Shown here piece after piece: positions 1 through 8,802 of a stretch of 64,000 nt of DNA. The position numbers were made by a program, and so were the translations under genes. Position 1 is the first letter of the stretch, and the number at the start of each line of letters is the position of its first letter. The DNA is from an uncultured Odoribacter sp. (GTDB lineage Bacteria > Bacteroidota > Bacteroidia > Bacteroidales > Marinifilaceae). The DNA lies in NCBI GenBank assembly GCA_910578105.1, contig CAJTPD010000010.1, positions 1 through 64,000 of the forward strand, given 5' to 3'. The notes beneath the pieces were generated by a model. The model did not search any database and was not told the DNA's origin. It was given only the letters and a program-made list of their open reading frames with translations.

Positions 1-238
1 CAAGTATTTCCTTTTGGTATTCGGTTTTCTTGTCAAGGATAATCTTGTTTATGAGGTCTTTATTAGGACATTTCGGTTTAGGTTCATTCTTGGTAAAGTC
101 CCAAAGTTGGGGAGGAATCGACAATCCGATACTAATGTACTTCTTTTTGCCGTCTTTGGATATTCGGAGCATTAATGGGTGTTCACCATTGGATAATGTT
201 TTTGATTTGTAACAAACCACTGAAATCGAGGCATTCAT
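1..238 (-). CDS. Tyrosine recombinase/integrase, N-terminal part (runs off the window)
   Basis: The reverse strand opens with an ATG at 238 and stays open to base 1, giving about 79 residues. The start (SISVVCYKSKTLSNGEHPLM, then LRISKDGKKKYIS) matches the Arm-type DNA-binding domain that begins Bacteroidetes tyrosine recombinases, in which a lysine-rich beta-sheet binds arm sites of the element. The catalytic R-H-R-Y domain would lie outside the window. The gene sits just past the 3' end of tRNA-Gly, the usual position for an integrase whose element uses that tRNA as attachment site. Family and placement are read from the sequence; activity cannot be judged from this fragment. Confidence 0.8.
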   Translation of the reverse strand, partial: MNASISVVCYKSKTLSNGEHPLMLRISKDGKKKYISIGLSIPPQLWDFTKNEPKPKCPNKDLINKIILDKKTEYQKEIL

Positions 239-248
239 GGCTAATTTC

Positions 249-271
249 CGGTTTAACTCTCGGTTTAACTC
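249..271. repeat. Tandem CGGTTTAACTC repeat upstream of the integrase
   Basis: Two perfect copies of CGGTTTAACTC (249-259 and 261-271) are separated by one base, 11 bp upstream of the integrase start and close to the tRNA-Gly 3' end. Short direct repeats here are typical arm-type integrase binding sites; this role is inferred from position. Confidence 0.5.
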
Positions 272-302
272 GACCGTCAAAAACCACGAAAAAACAGGAA
301 AA

Positions 303-331
303 GAAAAAAGGTAGCTACTTTCGTAACTACC
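303..331 (-). terminator. Intrinsic terminator of the tRNA-Tyr/tRNA-Gly transcript
   Basis: On the minus strand GGTAGTTAC pairs with GTAGCTACC (one G-U) around a GAAA tetraloop (310-331), followed by a run of seven T (303-309). It lies 11 bases beyond the tRNA-Gly 3' end and would stop the tRNA transcript before the integrase gene. Confidence 0.75.
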
Positions 332-341
332 TCATTCAGAG

Positions 342-414
342 AGCGGAAAACGGGACTCAAACCCGCGACCCCCAGCTTGGAAGGCTAGTGCTCTATCGAC
401 TGAGCTATTTCCGC
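342..414 (-). tRNA. tRNA-Gly (TCC)
   Basis: The minus strand folds as a complete 73-nt tRNA: acceptor stem GCGGAAA/TTTCCGC, D-arm AGCTCAGTCGATAGAGC, anticodon loop CTTCCAA (anticodon TCC) and T-loop TTTGAGT, discriminator T. CCA is not encoded. It is transcribed after tRNA-Tyr, 7 bp away. Its 3' end faces the integrase gene, so it is the probable attachment site of the element that runs off the left edge. Confidence 0.93.
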
Positions 415-421
415 AAAATAG

Positions 422-503
422 TGGGCAGTGATGGATTCGAACCACCGAAGGCTAAGCCAGCTGAGTTACAGTCAGCCCCATTTGGCCACTCTGGTAACTG
501 CCC
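422..503 (-). tRNA. tRNA-Tyr (GTA)
   Basis: The minus strand gives a class II tRNA of 82 nt: acceptor GGGCAGT/ACTGCCC with discriminator A, anticodon loop CTGTAAC (anticodon GTA), a long variable arm and T-loop TTCGAAT. It is the first gene of the Tyr-Gly tRNA pair. Confidence 0.93.
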
Positions 504-603
504 ATATTGAAGAACTCTTTTGCTCTTTGCGGGTACAAATATAGAGCTTTTTTAGTTGAATACAAAATTTCCAAAGAAAAAGTTTAATCAAACCAGAAAA
601 GAA

Positions 604-632
604 TCAAAAAAAGCCGCCCTGTAAAGGACGGC
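604..632 (-). terminator. Intrinsic terminator of nifJ
   Basis: On the minus strand GCCGTCC and GGGCGGC form a seven-pair stem with a short loop (613-632), followed by seven T (606-612). It lies 24 bases past the nifJ stop codon. Confidence 0.8.
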
Positions 633-655
633 CTTTTATAAATCAGCAAAAAGAA

Positions 656-3600
656 TTACTTGCCGTATTCCATGGCAGCCAGACGTTTATAGCCATTCAG
701 CTTCCATTTTGCATCATTTTCAGTTTCCTGGAACAGGCGTTCAGCATCCTCCGGAGCAGCTTTCATCAAAGAATTGAAACGCACTTCACCCATCAGGAAC
801 TCACGGAATTTAGAATAATCCGGATCTTTGGAATCCAATTGGAACGGGTTCTTGCCTTCTGTCTCCAGCATCGGGTTATAGCGATACAACTGCCAATATC
901 CGCATTCAACGGCCTTTTTCTCTTCCTGCTGTGATTTACCCATACTGGACTTCAAACCATGATTGATACATGGTGCATAAGCGATAATCAAAGAAGGTCC
1001 GGGATAAGCCTCAGCTTCTTTAATAGCCTTCATATACTGAGCCTGATTTGCACCCATTGCAACCTGAGCTACATATACATAGCCATAAGACATAGCCATC
1101 ATTCCCAAATCTTTTTTGCGGATACGCTTACCACTGGCTGCAAATTTAGCAACAGCACCTGCGGGAGTCGATTTAGATGATTGACCTCCTGTATTTGAAT
1201 ACACTTCTGTATCTACAACCAGAATATTCACATCCTGTCCGCTTGCCAAAACATGGTCTACACCACCATAACCGATATCATAAGCCCAACCGTCACCACC
1301 AAAAATCCACTGAGATTTTTTAGTAAAATAATTCTTTAAAGTCAGGATTTCTTTTGCTACAGGGATTGCTTCTTTCTCCAGAGCAATTGTCAAAGCATCG
1401 CTTACAGCTAATGTCTTATCACCATCGGTATAAGCTTCCAGCCAGGCATTAATTGCAACCTGTGTATCAGCAGTAAAAGAACTCATATTTTCTTCCAACA
1501 ATCTTTTCGCTCTTTCTCTCAGGCGATTAGCACCTTCTGCCATCCCGAAACCAAATTCAGCATTATCTTCGAATAAAGAATTAGCCCAGGCTGGTCCGCG
1601 CCCGCTTTCATAATTTGTACAATACGGAGTGGAAGGAGCAGAACCACCATAGATAGAAGAACATCCGGTTGCATTAGCTACCATCATTCTTTCTCCGAAC
1701 AATTGAGAAATTAATTTGATATACGGAGTTTCACCACAACCTGCACAGGCTCCGGAGAACTCAAACAACGGCTGAGTGAACTGCGAGTTTTTCACATTAT
1801 TGGGTTCAACCACTTTCTTGTATCCCACTTTTCTATCCATATATTCCCAACGGTTTTCTTCATCCAATTGAGATTCCAAAGGTTTCATTACCAAAGCTTT
1901 GGTCTTAGCCGGACAAACGTCAGCACAGTTTCCGCAACCGGTACAGTCAAGCGGAGAAACCTGAATACGGAATTTATATCCTGCCAATTCTTTACCAATG
2001 GCCGGCTTGGCCTGAGTCCCGGCAGGAGCAGCAGCCACCTCTTCTTCAGTCATCAAGAACGGACGGATAGCAGCGTGAGGACAAACATAAGCACACTGGT
2101 TACACTGAATACAATTTTCTACCTGCCATTCCGGTACATTCACAGCAATACCCCGTTTTTCAAACTTGGCAGTCCCGGATGGGAAAGTTCCGTCTTCATA
2201 TCCGTTAAATGCACTTACAGGCAAATTGTCGCCCTTCTGAGCATTCATCACATCAACGATATTACGAATAAATGCCGGACGGTTTTCATCGTGTTTAACT
2301 TCATCTTCCGGCAGATTTTTCCATTCAGCCGGAACAGTTACCTTAATCAGATTACCTTCTTTACCACCTGCATCAACAGCAGCGTAGTTCATATTCACTA
2401 CAGCTTCACCCTTCTTTCCGTAAGATTTGTCAATAGCATGTTTCATTTCTGCCACAGCCAACTCATAGGGAATAACGTTAGTTATCTTAAAGAATGCACT
2501 CTGCATAATGGTATTGGTACGGTTACCCAATCCCAGTTCCTGACCAATTTTAGTACCATTGATGATATAGAAATTGATTTCATTCTCCGCCAGGTACTTC
2601 TTCATATGATTGGGCAAGTGTTTTTTAGTTTCTTCCTCATCCCAGATTGAATTCAACAAAAATGAACCGCCTCTTTGCAGCCCCTTCAGTACATCATACA
2701 TATGAATATAAGCCGGAACGTGGCAAGCAACAAAGTCAGGAGTAGTAATCAAATAAGTAGAACGGATTTCACAATCCCCGAAACGCAGGTGGGAAGCTGT
2801 GAAACCTCCTGATTTTTTAGAATCGTAAGCAAAATAGGCCTGACAATATTTATTTGTAGCTCCTCCGATAATTTTGATAGAGTTTTTATTCGCACCAACA
2901 GTACCATCCGAACCAAGACCATAGAATTTAGCTTCGTAAGTACCAGCCGGAGTCACTTTCACATCAGCCTCAGCAGGTAATGAACGGAAAGTAACGTCGT
3001 CGACAATACCAATAGTAAATTGATTTTTCGGTTCATTACGCTCCATATTTTTGTAAACAGCAATAATCTGAGCCGGAGTTACATCTTTGGAACCCATGCC
3101 ATAACGGCCGCCAACAATGACAGGAGCATTTTCTCTTCCGTAGAAAATTTCTTTTACATCCAAATACAAAGGATCTCCGTTAGCCCCTGGTTCTTTAGTA
3201 CGGTCTAATACAGTAATCCGTTTTACAGTTGACGGAACAGCTTCCAGGAAATATTTAGCAGAGAACGGACGGTACAGATGCACTGCCACCATACCTACTT
3301 TCTCTCCATTTGCATTTTTAAAGTCAATTACCTCACGGATAGTTTCGGTTACGGACCCCATAGCGATAATGATATGTTCAGCATCCGGAGCTCCGTAATA
3401 ATCAAACGGACGATAGGTACGACCGGTAATTTCGCTGATTTTAGCCATATACCCAGCAACAATATCAGGTACTGCATCCATAAATTTATTGGAAGCTTCA
3501 CGTCCCTGGAAATAGATATCCGGATTCTGAGCGGTACCCCGGGTCACAGGAGCTTCAGAAGTCAAAGCACGGTTACGGAAAGCCTGCAAAGCATCCATAT

Positions 3601-4195
3601 CCACCAATCCTTTGACATCTTCCATTTGCAATTCTTCTATTTTCTGAATCTCATGAGAAGTACGGAAACCATCAAAGAAATTGACAAACGGAACCCGTGA
3701 TTTGATTGCCGTCAGGTGGGATACTGCAGAAAGGTCCATCACCTCTTGTACAGAACCGGAAGCCAACATGGCAAAACCGGTTTGACGTGCAGAATAAATG
3801 TCGGCATGGTCCCCGAAAATATTCAAAGCATGAGCAGCCAACGCACGTGCACTTACATGAAATACACAAGGCAACAATTCACCGGCAATCTTATACATAT
3901 TCGGAATCATCAGCAATAATCCCTGTGAAGCGGTATAGGTAGTGGTCAGTGCTCCGGCCTGCAAAGAACCATGTACAGCTCCGGCTGCACCTGCCTCAGA
4001 CTGCATTTCCACTAAGCGAACAGTTTCGCCGAACATATTTTTTCTTCCTTTTGCAGCCCATTCATCAACGTATTCAGCCATCGGCGAAGACGGTGTAATC
4101 GGGTAGATACACGACACTTCACTGAACATATACGCAATATGCGCAGCAGCAGCATTACCATCACAAGTGATAAATTTTTTTTCTTTTGCCATCAT
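656..4195 (-). CDS. nifJ: Pyruvate:ferredoxin (flavodoxin) oxidoreductase
   Basis: Oxidatively decarboxylates pyruvate to acetyl-CoA and CO2 and reduces ferredoxin; a central enzyme of anaerobic fermentation. The 1,179 residues match the usual single-chain length. Domains in order: N-terminal pyruvate/TPP domain with YPITPSSPMAE near residue 32; gamma and CoA-binding region; two [4Fe-4S] clusters with CIQCNQCAYVCP near 690 and CTGCGNCADVCP near 755; the cysteine-containing CAGCGE segment near 817; and a TPP-binding domain with GDGWAYDIGYGG near 968 and the conserved SNTGGQ stretch. The protein has two adjacent Met codons, so the start may be one codon later. It is a single-gene unit with its own terminator. 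The identification is firm. Confidence 0.98.
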   Translation of the reverse strand: MMAKEKKFITCDGNAAAAHIAYMFSEVSCIYPITPSSPMAEYVDEWAAKGRKNMFGETVRLVEMQSEAGAAGAVHGSLQAGALTTTYTASQGLLLMIPNMYKIAGELLPCVFHVSARALAAHALNIFGDHADIYSARQTGFAMLASGSVQEVMDLSAVSHLTAIKSRVPFVNFFDGFRTSHEIQKIEELQMEDVKGLVDMDALQAFRNRALTSEAPVTRGTAQNPDIYFQGREASNKFMDAVPDIVAGYMAKISEITGRTYRPFDYYGAPDAEHIIIAMGSVTETIREVIDFKNANGEKVGMVAVHLYRPFSAKYFLEAVPSTVKRITVLDRTKEPGANGDPLYLDVKEIFYGRENAPVIVGGRYGMGSKDVTPAQIIAVYKNMERNEPKNQFTIGIVDDVTFRSLPAEADVKVTPAGTYEAKFYGLGSDGTVGANKNSIKIIGGATNKYCQAYFAYDSKKSGGFTASHLRFGDCEIRSTYLITTPDFVACHVPAYIHMYDVLKGLQRGGSFLLNSIWDEEETKKHLPNHMKKYLAENEINFYIINGTKIGQELGLGNRTNTIMQSAFFKITNVIPYELAVAEMKHAIDKSYGKKGEAVVNMNYAAVDAGGKEGNLIKVTVPAEWKNLPEDEVKHDENRPAFIRNIVDVMNAQKGDNLPVSAFNGYEDGTFPSGTAKFEKRGIAVNVPEWQVENCIQCNQCAYVCPHAAIRPFLMTEEEVAAAPAGTQAKPAIGKELAGYKFRIQVSPLDCTGCGNCADVCPAKTKALVMKPLESQLDEENRWEYMDRKVGYKKVVEPNNVKNSQFTQPLFEFSGACAGCGETPYIKLISQLFGERMMVANATGCSSIYGGSAPSTPYCTNYESGRGPAWANSLFEDNAEFGFGMAEGANRLRERAKRLLEENMSSFTADTQVAINAWLEAYTDGDKTLAVSDALTIALEKEAIPVAKEILTLKNYFTKKSQWIFGGDGWAYDIGYGGVDHVLASGQDVNILVVDTEVYSNTGGQSSKSTPAGAVAKFAASGKRIRKKDLGMMAMSYGYVYVAQVAMGANQAQYMKAIKEAEAYPGPSLIIAYAPCINHGLKSSMGKSQQEEKKAVECGYWQLYRYNPMLETEGKNPFQLDSKDPDYSKFREFLMGEVRFNSLMKAAPEDAERLFQETENDAKWKLNGYKRLAAMEYGK

Positions 4196-4312
4196 TATAA
4201 AATTAAATTCATTTTATTTCAAATTGAATACCGAAAACGGGAAATACTTCAAATCTCCCCTCTCCCTCCAATTTTTTCATTTATCTAAACCTAATATTCA
4301 AAAATTTTCATC

Positions 4313-5491
4313 TCAATAAGTAAATCCTGCCAACCAAAGCGGAATCACATTTCCTTTTCCCCGTTCTATCATATCCTCCATAACAATAACGGAAGATTCC
4401 AACCTCCGCCCTCTCCCCTCCTGACAAACAGATACCCGGAACTTTTCATCCACTAAAAAATCAGCATAACCTGTATAATTAATATGACATACCGGACATA
4501 ATTGACTCAGGAAAAAAGATTTACGCAAAACTCCGGCATCAACCTCATCCAAACATACGGCATTTAATAAGTTAGGATTATGGATATATAATTTTTTAGG
4601 CTTTTTTCCACAATCATCATTATTTTCTGTGTCATATAACAATGTCAGCAAACGGGCATCTTTCATATAATTCAGATAATTAAGAACAGTTGCCCGAGAA
4701 ACTCCGATTGCAGCACTTAACTTACTGATATTCACGTTACAATTAGGATCAATTGCAGCAATATAAAGTAATTGCTTTAATTTCACCAGATATTTTAATT
4801 CAATCTGACTGATATAAGGAATATCAAATTCCAGGGTCAGATTTATATTCTTCAATAAATAGTCTATATGAGATTTCTGTTCCAAATAGATCGGATAGTA
4901 ACCACATTCCAAATAATTAGCAAAGTGGGCCAAAGGCCTGATTTTATCCAGAATATGCTCCACAATTTCCTCATGGTGTTCTACTATCTCCTGAAATGAA
5001 TACACCGGAAATTGCTTCTGCGTTTCCAGTTCCAAAAATTCACGGAAAGACAACCCGCTCAAATTATACATATCCACCACTCCCTGCAAATAAGGATTTG
5101 ATTTGATCCGCACAATGGAAGAAGAAGTAAAAATAATCTGCAAATCCGGAAAATTGTCATAACATTTACGCAACTCTTTATCCCATCCCGGATATTTATG
5201 TATCTGGTCCAACAACAATACCTTGCCTCCCAATTTGTAAAAATATTCTACAAAATGATATAATCCGTCATACGCAATGAACAGATTATTAATGTTCACA
5301 TATAGACACGTATTTTCACCGGCATGATATTTTTTACAATAATCCAACAGAAAATTCGTTTTTCCCACACCTCTGCTTCCTTTCACAGCTATCAAACGGC
5401 TATTCCGGTTTATTTGGTCCATCAATCCCCGGTGTATGGAAGAGACTCTTTCTTTTAAAAGCGTACTGTGTGTTGTAACTAAACTGTTCAT
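4313..5491 (-). CDS. AAA ATPase, archaeal-type AAA_14/DUF4143-like family
   Basis: A predicted cytoplasmic AAA+ ATPase of 392 residues. Walker A is GSRGVGKT near residue 32, and the Walker B region reads LLLDQIHKYPGW, where the family normally has DE; here the catalytic glutamate is replaced by Gln. A helix-turn-helix-like stretch (ISKLSAAIGVSRATVLNYL) lies two thirds in, as usual in these proteins, followed by a nuclease-like C-terminal region. An earlier ATG at 5635 is possible, but a TAnnTTTG promoter at 5510-5517 lies inside that extension, so I chose the ATG at 5491. Such proteins are numerous in Bacteroidetes, vary between strains and have no settled role. Confidence 0.8.
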   Translation of the reverse strand: MNSLVTTHSTLLKERVSSIHRGLMDQINRNSRLIAVKGSRGVGKTNFLLDYCKKYHAGENTCLYVNINNLFIAYDGLYHFVEYFYKLGGKVLLLDQIHKYPGWDKELRKCYDNFPDLQIIFTSSSIVRIKSNPYLQGVVDMYNLSGLSFREFLELETQKQFPVYSFQEIVEHHEEIVEHILDKIRPLAHFANYLECGYYPIYLEQKSHIDYLLKNINLTLEFDIPYISQIELKYLVKLKQLLYIAAIDPNCNVNISKLSAAIGVSRATVLNYLNYMKDARLLTLLYDTENNDDCGKKPKKLYIHNPNLLNAVCLDEVDAGVLRKSFFLSQLCPVCHINYTGYADFLVDEKFRVSVCQEGRGRRLESSVIVMEDMIERGKGNVIPLWLAGFTY

Positions 5492-5509
5492 CTTTGAATT
5501 TTTGCCATA

Positions 5510-5540
5510 CAAAGATAAAAGCAAATTCATTAAATTGCAA
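5510..5540 (-). promoter_or_regulatory. Bacteroidetes sigma promoter of the AAA ATPase gene
   Basis: On the minus strand TATCTTTG (5510-5517) matches the TAnnTTTG -7 element, with TTG at 5538-5540 twenty bases upstream. The start codon at 5491 lies 18 bases downstream of the -7 element, which decides the choice of start. Confidence 0.65.
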
Positions 5541-5651
5541 CCCAGAGATGACAATCTTGCTACAAAAGTGCTATTTAGATGTATTATAAATAATAATAAG
5601 GACGGATTACAAAGTTCATTTTTAACCCCTGGCAAACCTCTGTTTGCGTAA

Positions 5652-7145
5652 TCAATAACGGATTTCCCTAATTCTCTTTTCCATTGCTCTAACCCGTCCC
5701 GGATATTTTGCGGCTATGTTATGCTTCTGTCCGATGTCTTTTTTCACATGAAACAACTGAGTAATTTTTAAACGTCCGGATTCCATGGGAGCCACCCAAT
5801 ATCCTTCGTGTATCATCGGCGGAATACAAATCCAATCCCCTTGCCGCAATAAAACATTATTGCCGCAAGCATCTAACAATAATTCTTTCCTTCCCCGTTT
5901 CGATTGTCCAACCAGAGCATTCCACACATTCTCACTATCTTTGGTTTCGTTTTTCTTACCCAACATAGCTGCAAAAGAAGCATACAAGTCCATCTGACAT
6001 ATCAAAGCTTCCGATTTACCCGGTTTTACATGTCGAGGCCAACGCACTAAAAAAGCAACATGAGTTCCTCCGTCATAAGAACTATATTTCCCGCTTCTGA
6101 ACGGCCCGGCAGGTTTATGCTCTCCCAACTTCTCAATAGCCTGGTCCTCATATCCGTCATCCAACACTGGTCCGTTGTCACTGGAAAAAATAACAATCGT
6201 ATTCTCACTGAGACCTAAAGAGTCTAATGTTTTCAAAAATTCACCAATACACCAATCTGCCTCAAGAATCACATCTCCCCGGGGGCCCAACGGTGATTTC
6301 CCGGCAAAACGCGGATGCGGAACGCGCGGTACGTGAGGCTGATGTAATGCATAATACAAAAAGAAAGATTCTTTCTGATGCTCTTTTACAAAATTTGTTG
6401 CTTTATCCAGAAAAATATCAGCCATATCCTCATCAACCCACAATGCAGCTTTTCCGCCCCGCATAAAACCAATCCGGGAAATTCCATTGGTTATCGCTTG
6501 ATTATGTCCATGACTCGGTTTAATTTTCAATAATTCAGGATTACCCTTTCCCGTAGGTTCGCCCGGATAATTTTTTTTATAATTCACCTCGATCGGGTCT
6601 TCCGAATCCAAATTAACTACATATCCATTTTCCACAAAAACAGTAGGAACCCGGTCATTAGTAGCCGCGGTAATAAACGAATAATCAAAACCGACTTCAC
6701 GGGCACCGGGAACAATTTTTTTATTCCAATCAACATGACCTTTCCCCAAACCCAAGTGCCATTTACCGACCACCCCTGTTACATAACCTGCTTCCTTTAG
6801 CATTTTAGGCAAAGTAGGTAAATCCTCCCGGATAATCAAAGGAGCATCTCCGGCCAACACTTGCGCCCCCTCCCGCCAGGGATAACGGCCAGTTAATAAA
6901 GAATAACGGCTGGGAGTACTGGTAGACGAACTGGCATACCCGTTACAGAAACGCAATCCTTCATCAGCAATACGGTCTATATTAGGAGTCTCAATGCCAT
7001 TCTTGCCATATGCACTAATATCTCCAAACCCCAAATCATCTGCCAGAATAACTACTATATTCGGCCTCTTAAGAAATTCATTTGCCTGTACACTGTGTCC
7101 CAATAAGGCACATCCGGCTAAAGGTAATAAATGAATGGTTTTCAT
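5652..7145 (-). CDS. Secreted arylsulfatase, serine-type, family S1
   Basis: Hydrolyses sulfate esters, probably of host or dietary glycans, in the periplasm. The 497-residue protein begins with a signal peptide (MKTIHLLPLAGCALLG), then ILADDLGFGD carries the metal-binding Asp pair near residue 36. The sulfatase signature is S-T-P-S-R at 76-80, so the residue converted to formylglycine is Ser76. Serine-type enzymes need an anaerobic sulfatase-maturating enzyme, and one is encoded nearby at 10862-12124. It is the second gene of a two-sulfatase operon, starting one base after the upstream stop. The exact sulfated substrate cannot be read from the sequence. Confidence 0.94.
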   Translation of the reverse strand: MKTIHLLPLAGCALLGHSVQANEFLKRPNIVVILADDLGFGDISAYGKNGIETPNIDRIADEGLRFCNGYASSSTSTPSRYSLLTGRYPWREGAQVLAGDAPLIIREDLPTLPKMLKEAGYVTGVVGKWHLGLGKGHVDWNKKIVPGAREVGFDYSFITAATNDRVPTVFVENGYVVNLDSEDPIEVNYKKNYPGEPTGKGNPELLKIKPSHGHNQAITNGISRIGFMRGGKAALWVDEDMADIFLDKATNFVKEHQKESFFLYYALHQPHVPRVPHPRFAGKSPLGPRGDVILEADWCIGEFLKTLDSLGLSENTIVIFSSDNGPVLDDGYEDQAIEKLGEHKPAGPFRSGKYSSYDGGTHVAFLVRWPRHVKPGKSEALICQMDLYASFAAMLGKKNETKDSENVWNALVGQSKRGRKELLLDACGNNVLLRQGDWICIPPMIHEGYWVAPMESGRLKITQLFHVKKDIGQKHNIAAKYPGRVRAMEKRIREIRY

Positions 7146-7146
7146 C

Positions 7147-8598
7147 TCAGTTTGACTTTTTAATCTCCTCTTTCAATAAAGGCCAATTGGGATCATACAC
7201 ATGTTCCCGATTCAATATAACCAGCAATTCCTTTACTTTATCCGGATATTCTGCCGCCAAATCATGTATTTCCGAAGGGTCTGCTGCCAGGTTATATAAC
7301 TCCGTTTTCAGTTTGTCTTCTCCTTGTGATACCCGTAAACGGACTAATTTCCAATCTCCCCGGCGAAGAGCCTGTCTTCCGCCCCCTTCATGAAATTCAA
7401 AATAGAAATGGTCATGCTCGTTTTGTTTTCCTTTTCCGGTAAGCAAAGGCATCAGACTAATACCGTCAATCCGGTCTTTCACTTTTACTCCTGTCAACTG
7501 CGCAAAAGTTGGCAGCATATCCCAGAAAGAACACATAAAATCGGTCTGTCCCTGCTGGACAACACCCGGCCAGACAACAATAAAAGGCACCCGGATTCCT
7601 CCTTCATAAACATCCCTTTTATATCCCCGGAAAATCCCATTACTATTAAAAAATTCAGGATCAGCCCCACCTTCCCTATGAGGCCCGTTATCACTGCAAA
7701 ATACAAGAATCGTATTATCATAAATACCCAATTCTTTCAATTTCGCCACCACCTGACCAACATATACATCCAAACGATATACCATCGCTGCAAATGTGGC
7801 ATGAGGTTCTTGCTGAGAACAATACCCTCCTTTGCGAAAGGCCGGACCGGAATCACATCCTTTAAAAGGTGTTTCCGGATATTTACCACGGAACTTTTGA
7901 ATAATACTATCTTCAGGAACAAGCAACTCCGCATGAGGCAATACGTAAGGTAGAAACAAAAAGAAAGGCTTGTCTTTATTATCATCTAAAAATTGTAATC
8001 CCCTTTCATGAATTAAATCCTGAGTATAAGTACCATATCCACCATTATAATTGTCAGTCAATTCTACTCGTCTTCCGTTATCCCAAAGATGGTCTGCATA
8101 ATAATTATGAGCTAACAACTGGCAATTATAACCAAAAAAATCATCTACTCCTTGTTTGTCAGGTGCTCCTTCTGCATCCGGAGCCCCTAATCCCCATTTT
8201 CCAAAACATCCGGTGGTATAACCGGCATTCTTAAATACCTGAAAAATAGAATTAATACCGGCAGGCAAAGACATCTGACCTTCCGGCTGCACCTCTTTAT
8301 TTCCACGAATCGGAACATGTCCCGAATGTAATCCTGTCATCAGACAAGCTCTGGACGGAGCACTGACTGTCGTTCCCGAATAGCATTGGGTAAAACGCAT
8401 TCCCTCCAAAGCCAAACGGTCTATATTAGGAGTTTGAAATTTTTCCTGACCATAACAACTCAATTCACCATAGCCCAAATCATCGGCAATAATAAAAACA
8501 ACATTCGGAACTTTTTTTCCCTTCGCCGGAGTGACAGCATCAGCCTGTACGCAACCTATTCCGGCCATAATTCCTGATAATAATAAAGCTTGTTTCAT
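7147..8598 (-). CDS. Secreted arylsulfatase, serine-type, family S1
   Basis: First gene of the sulfatase pair, 483 residues, with a signal peptide (MKQALLLSGIMAGIGCVQA) and the metal site FIIADDLGYGE near residue 38. The active-site motif is S-A-P-S-R at 79-83, so Ser79 would become formylglycine. The later SDNGPH segment carries further metal ligands. It shares architecture but little close sequence with the downstream sulfatase, which suggests different positional specificity on sulfated glycans rather than a recent duplication. A TAnnTTTG element lies about 40 bp upstream. The family is clear; substrate unknown. Confidence 0.94.
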   Translation of the reverse strand: MKQALLLSGIMAGIGCVQADAVTPAKGKKVPNVVFIIADDLGYGELSCYGQEKFQTPNIDRLALEGMRFTQCYSGTTVSAPSRACLMTGLHSGHVPIRGNKEVQPEGQMSLPAGINSIFQVFKNAGYTTGCFGKWGLGAPDAEGAPDKQGVDDFFGYNCQLLAHNYYADHLWDNGRRVELTDNYNGGYGTYTQDLIHERGLQFLDDNKDKPFFLFLPYVLPHAELLVPEDSIIQKFRGKYPETPFKGCDSGPAFRKGGYCSQQEPHATFAAMVYRLDVYVGQVVAKLKELGIYDNTILVFCSDNGPHREGGADPEFFNSNGIFRGYKRDVYEGGIRVPFIVVWPGVVQQGQTDFMCSFWDMLPTFAQLTGVKVKDRIDGISLMPLLTGKGKQNEHDHFYFEFHEGGGRQALRRGDWKLVRLRVSQGEDKLKTELYNLAADPSEIHDLAAEYPDKVKELLVILNREHVYDPNWPLLKEEIKKSN

Positions 8599-8636
8599 AT
8601 TTTATAATTCATCCACCAATCTATTTATTGAGCTCT

Positions 8637-8644
8637 CAAATATA
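8637..8644 (-). promoter_or_regulatory. -7 promoter element of the sulfatase operon
   Basis: TATATTTG on the minus strand matches TAnnTTTG and lies 38 bases upstream of the first sulfatase start. No convincing -33 TTG at normal spacing was found. Confidence 0.45.
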
Positions 8645-8701
8645 ACAAAAAGGAAACTACAAATTAAGCCGCTATTGATAAAACCTTTCATTTATTTCCC
8701 C

Positions 8702-8748
8702 AAAAAAACTGTCCTGAAGAATAAAATCACTCCTCAGAACAGTTTTTC
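8702..8748 (-). terminator. Intrinsic terminator of rho
   Basis: On the minus strand CTGTTCTGA pairs with TCAGGACAG across a loop of about 19 bases, followed by seven T. It lies about 55 bases past the rho stop and separates rho from the sulfatase operon. Confidence 0.7.
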
Positions 8749-8802
8749 AGAAAATACAAATTCTAATTACAGGGTTACCTATCCGAACTAATGTATTCAC
8801 CC

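Noticed and set aside
1868..2650. Long plus-strand open frame of 260 codons inside nifJ
   Set aside because: It lies entirely opposite the well-conserved nifJ gene and its translation is Phe/Ser/Cys/His-rich with no recognisable motif.
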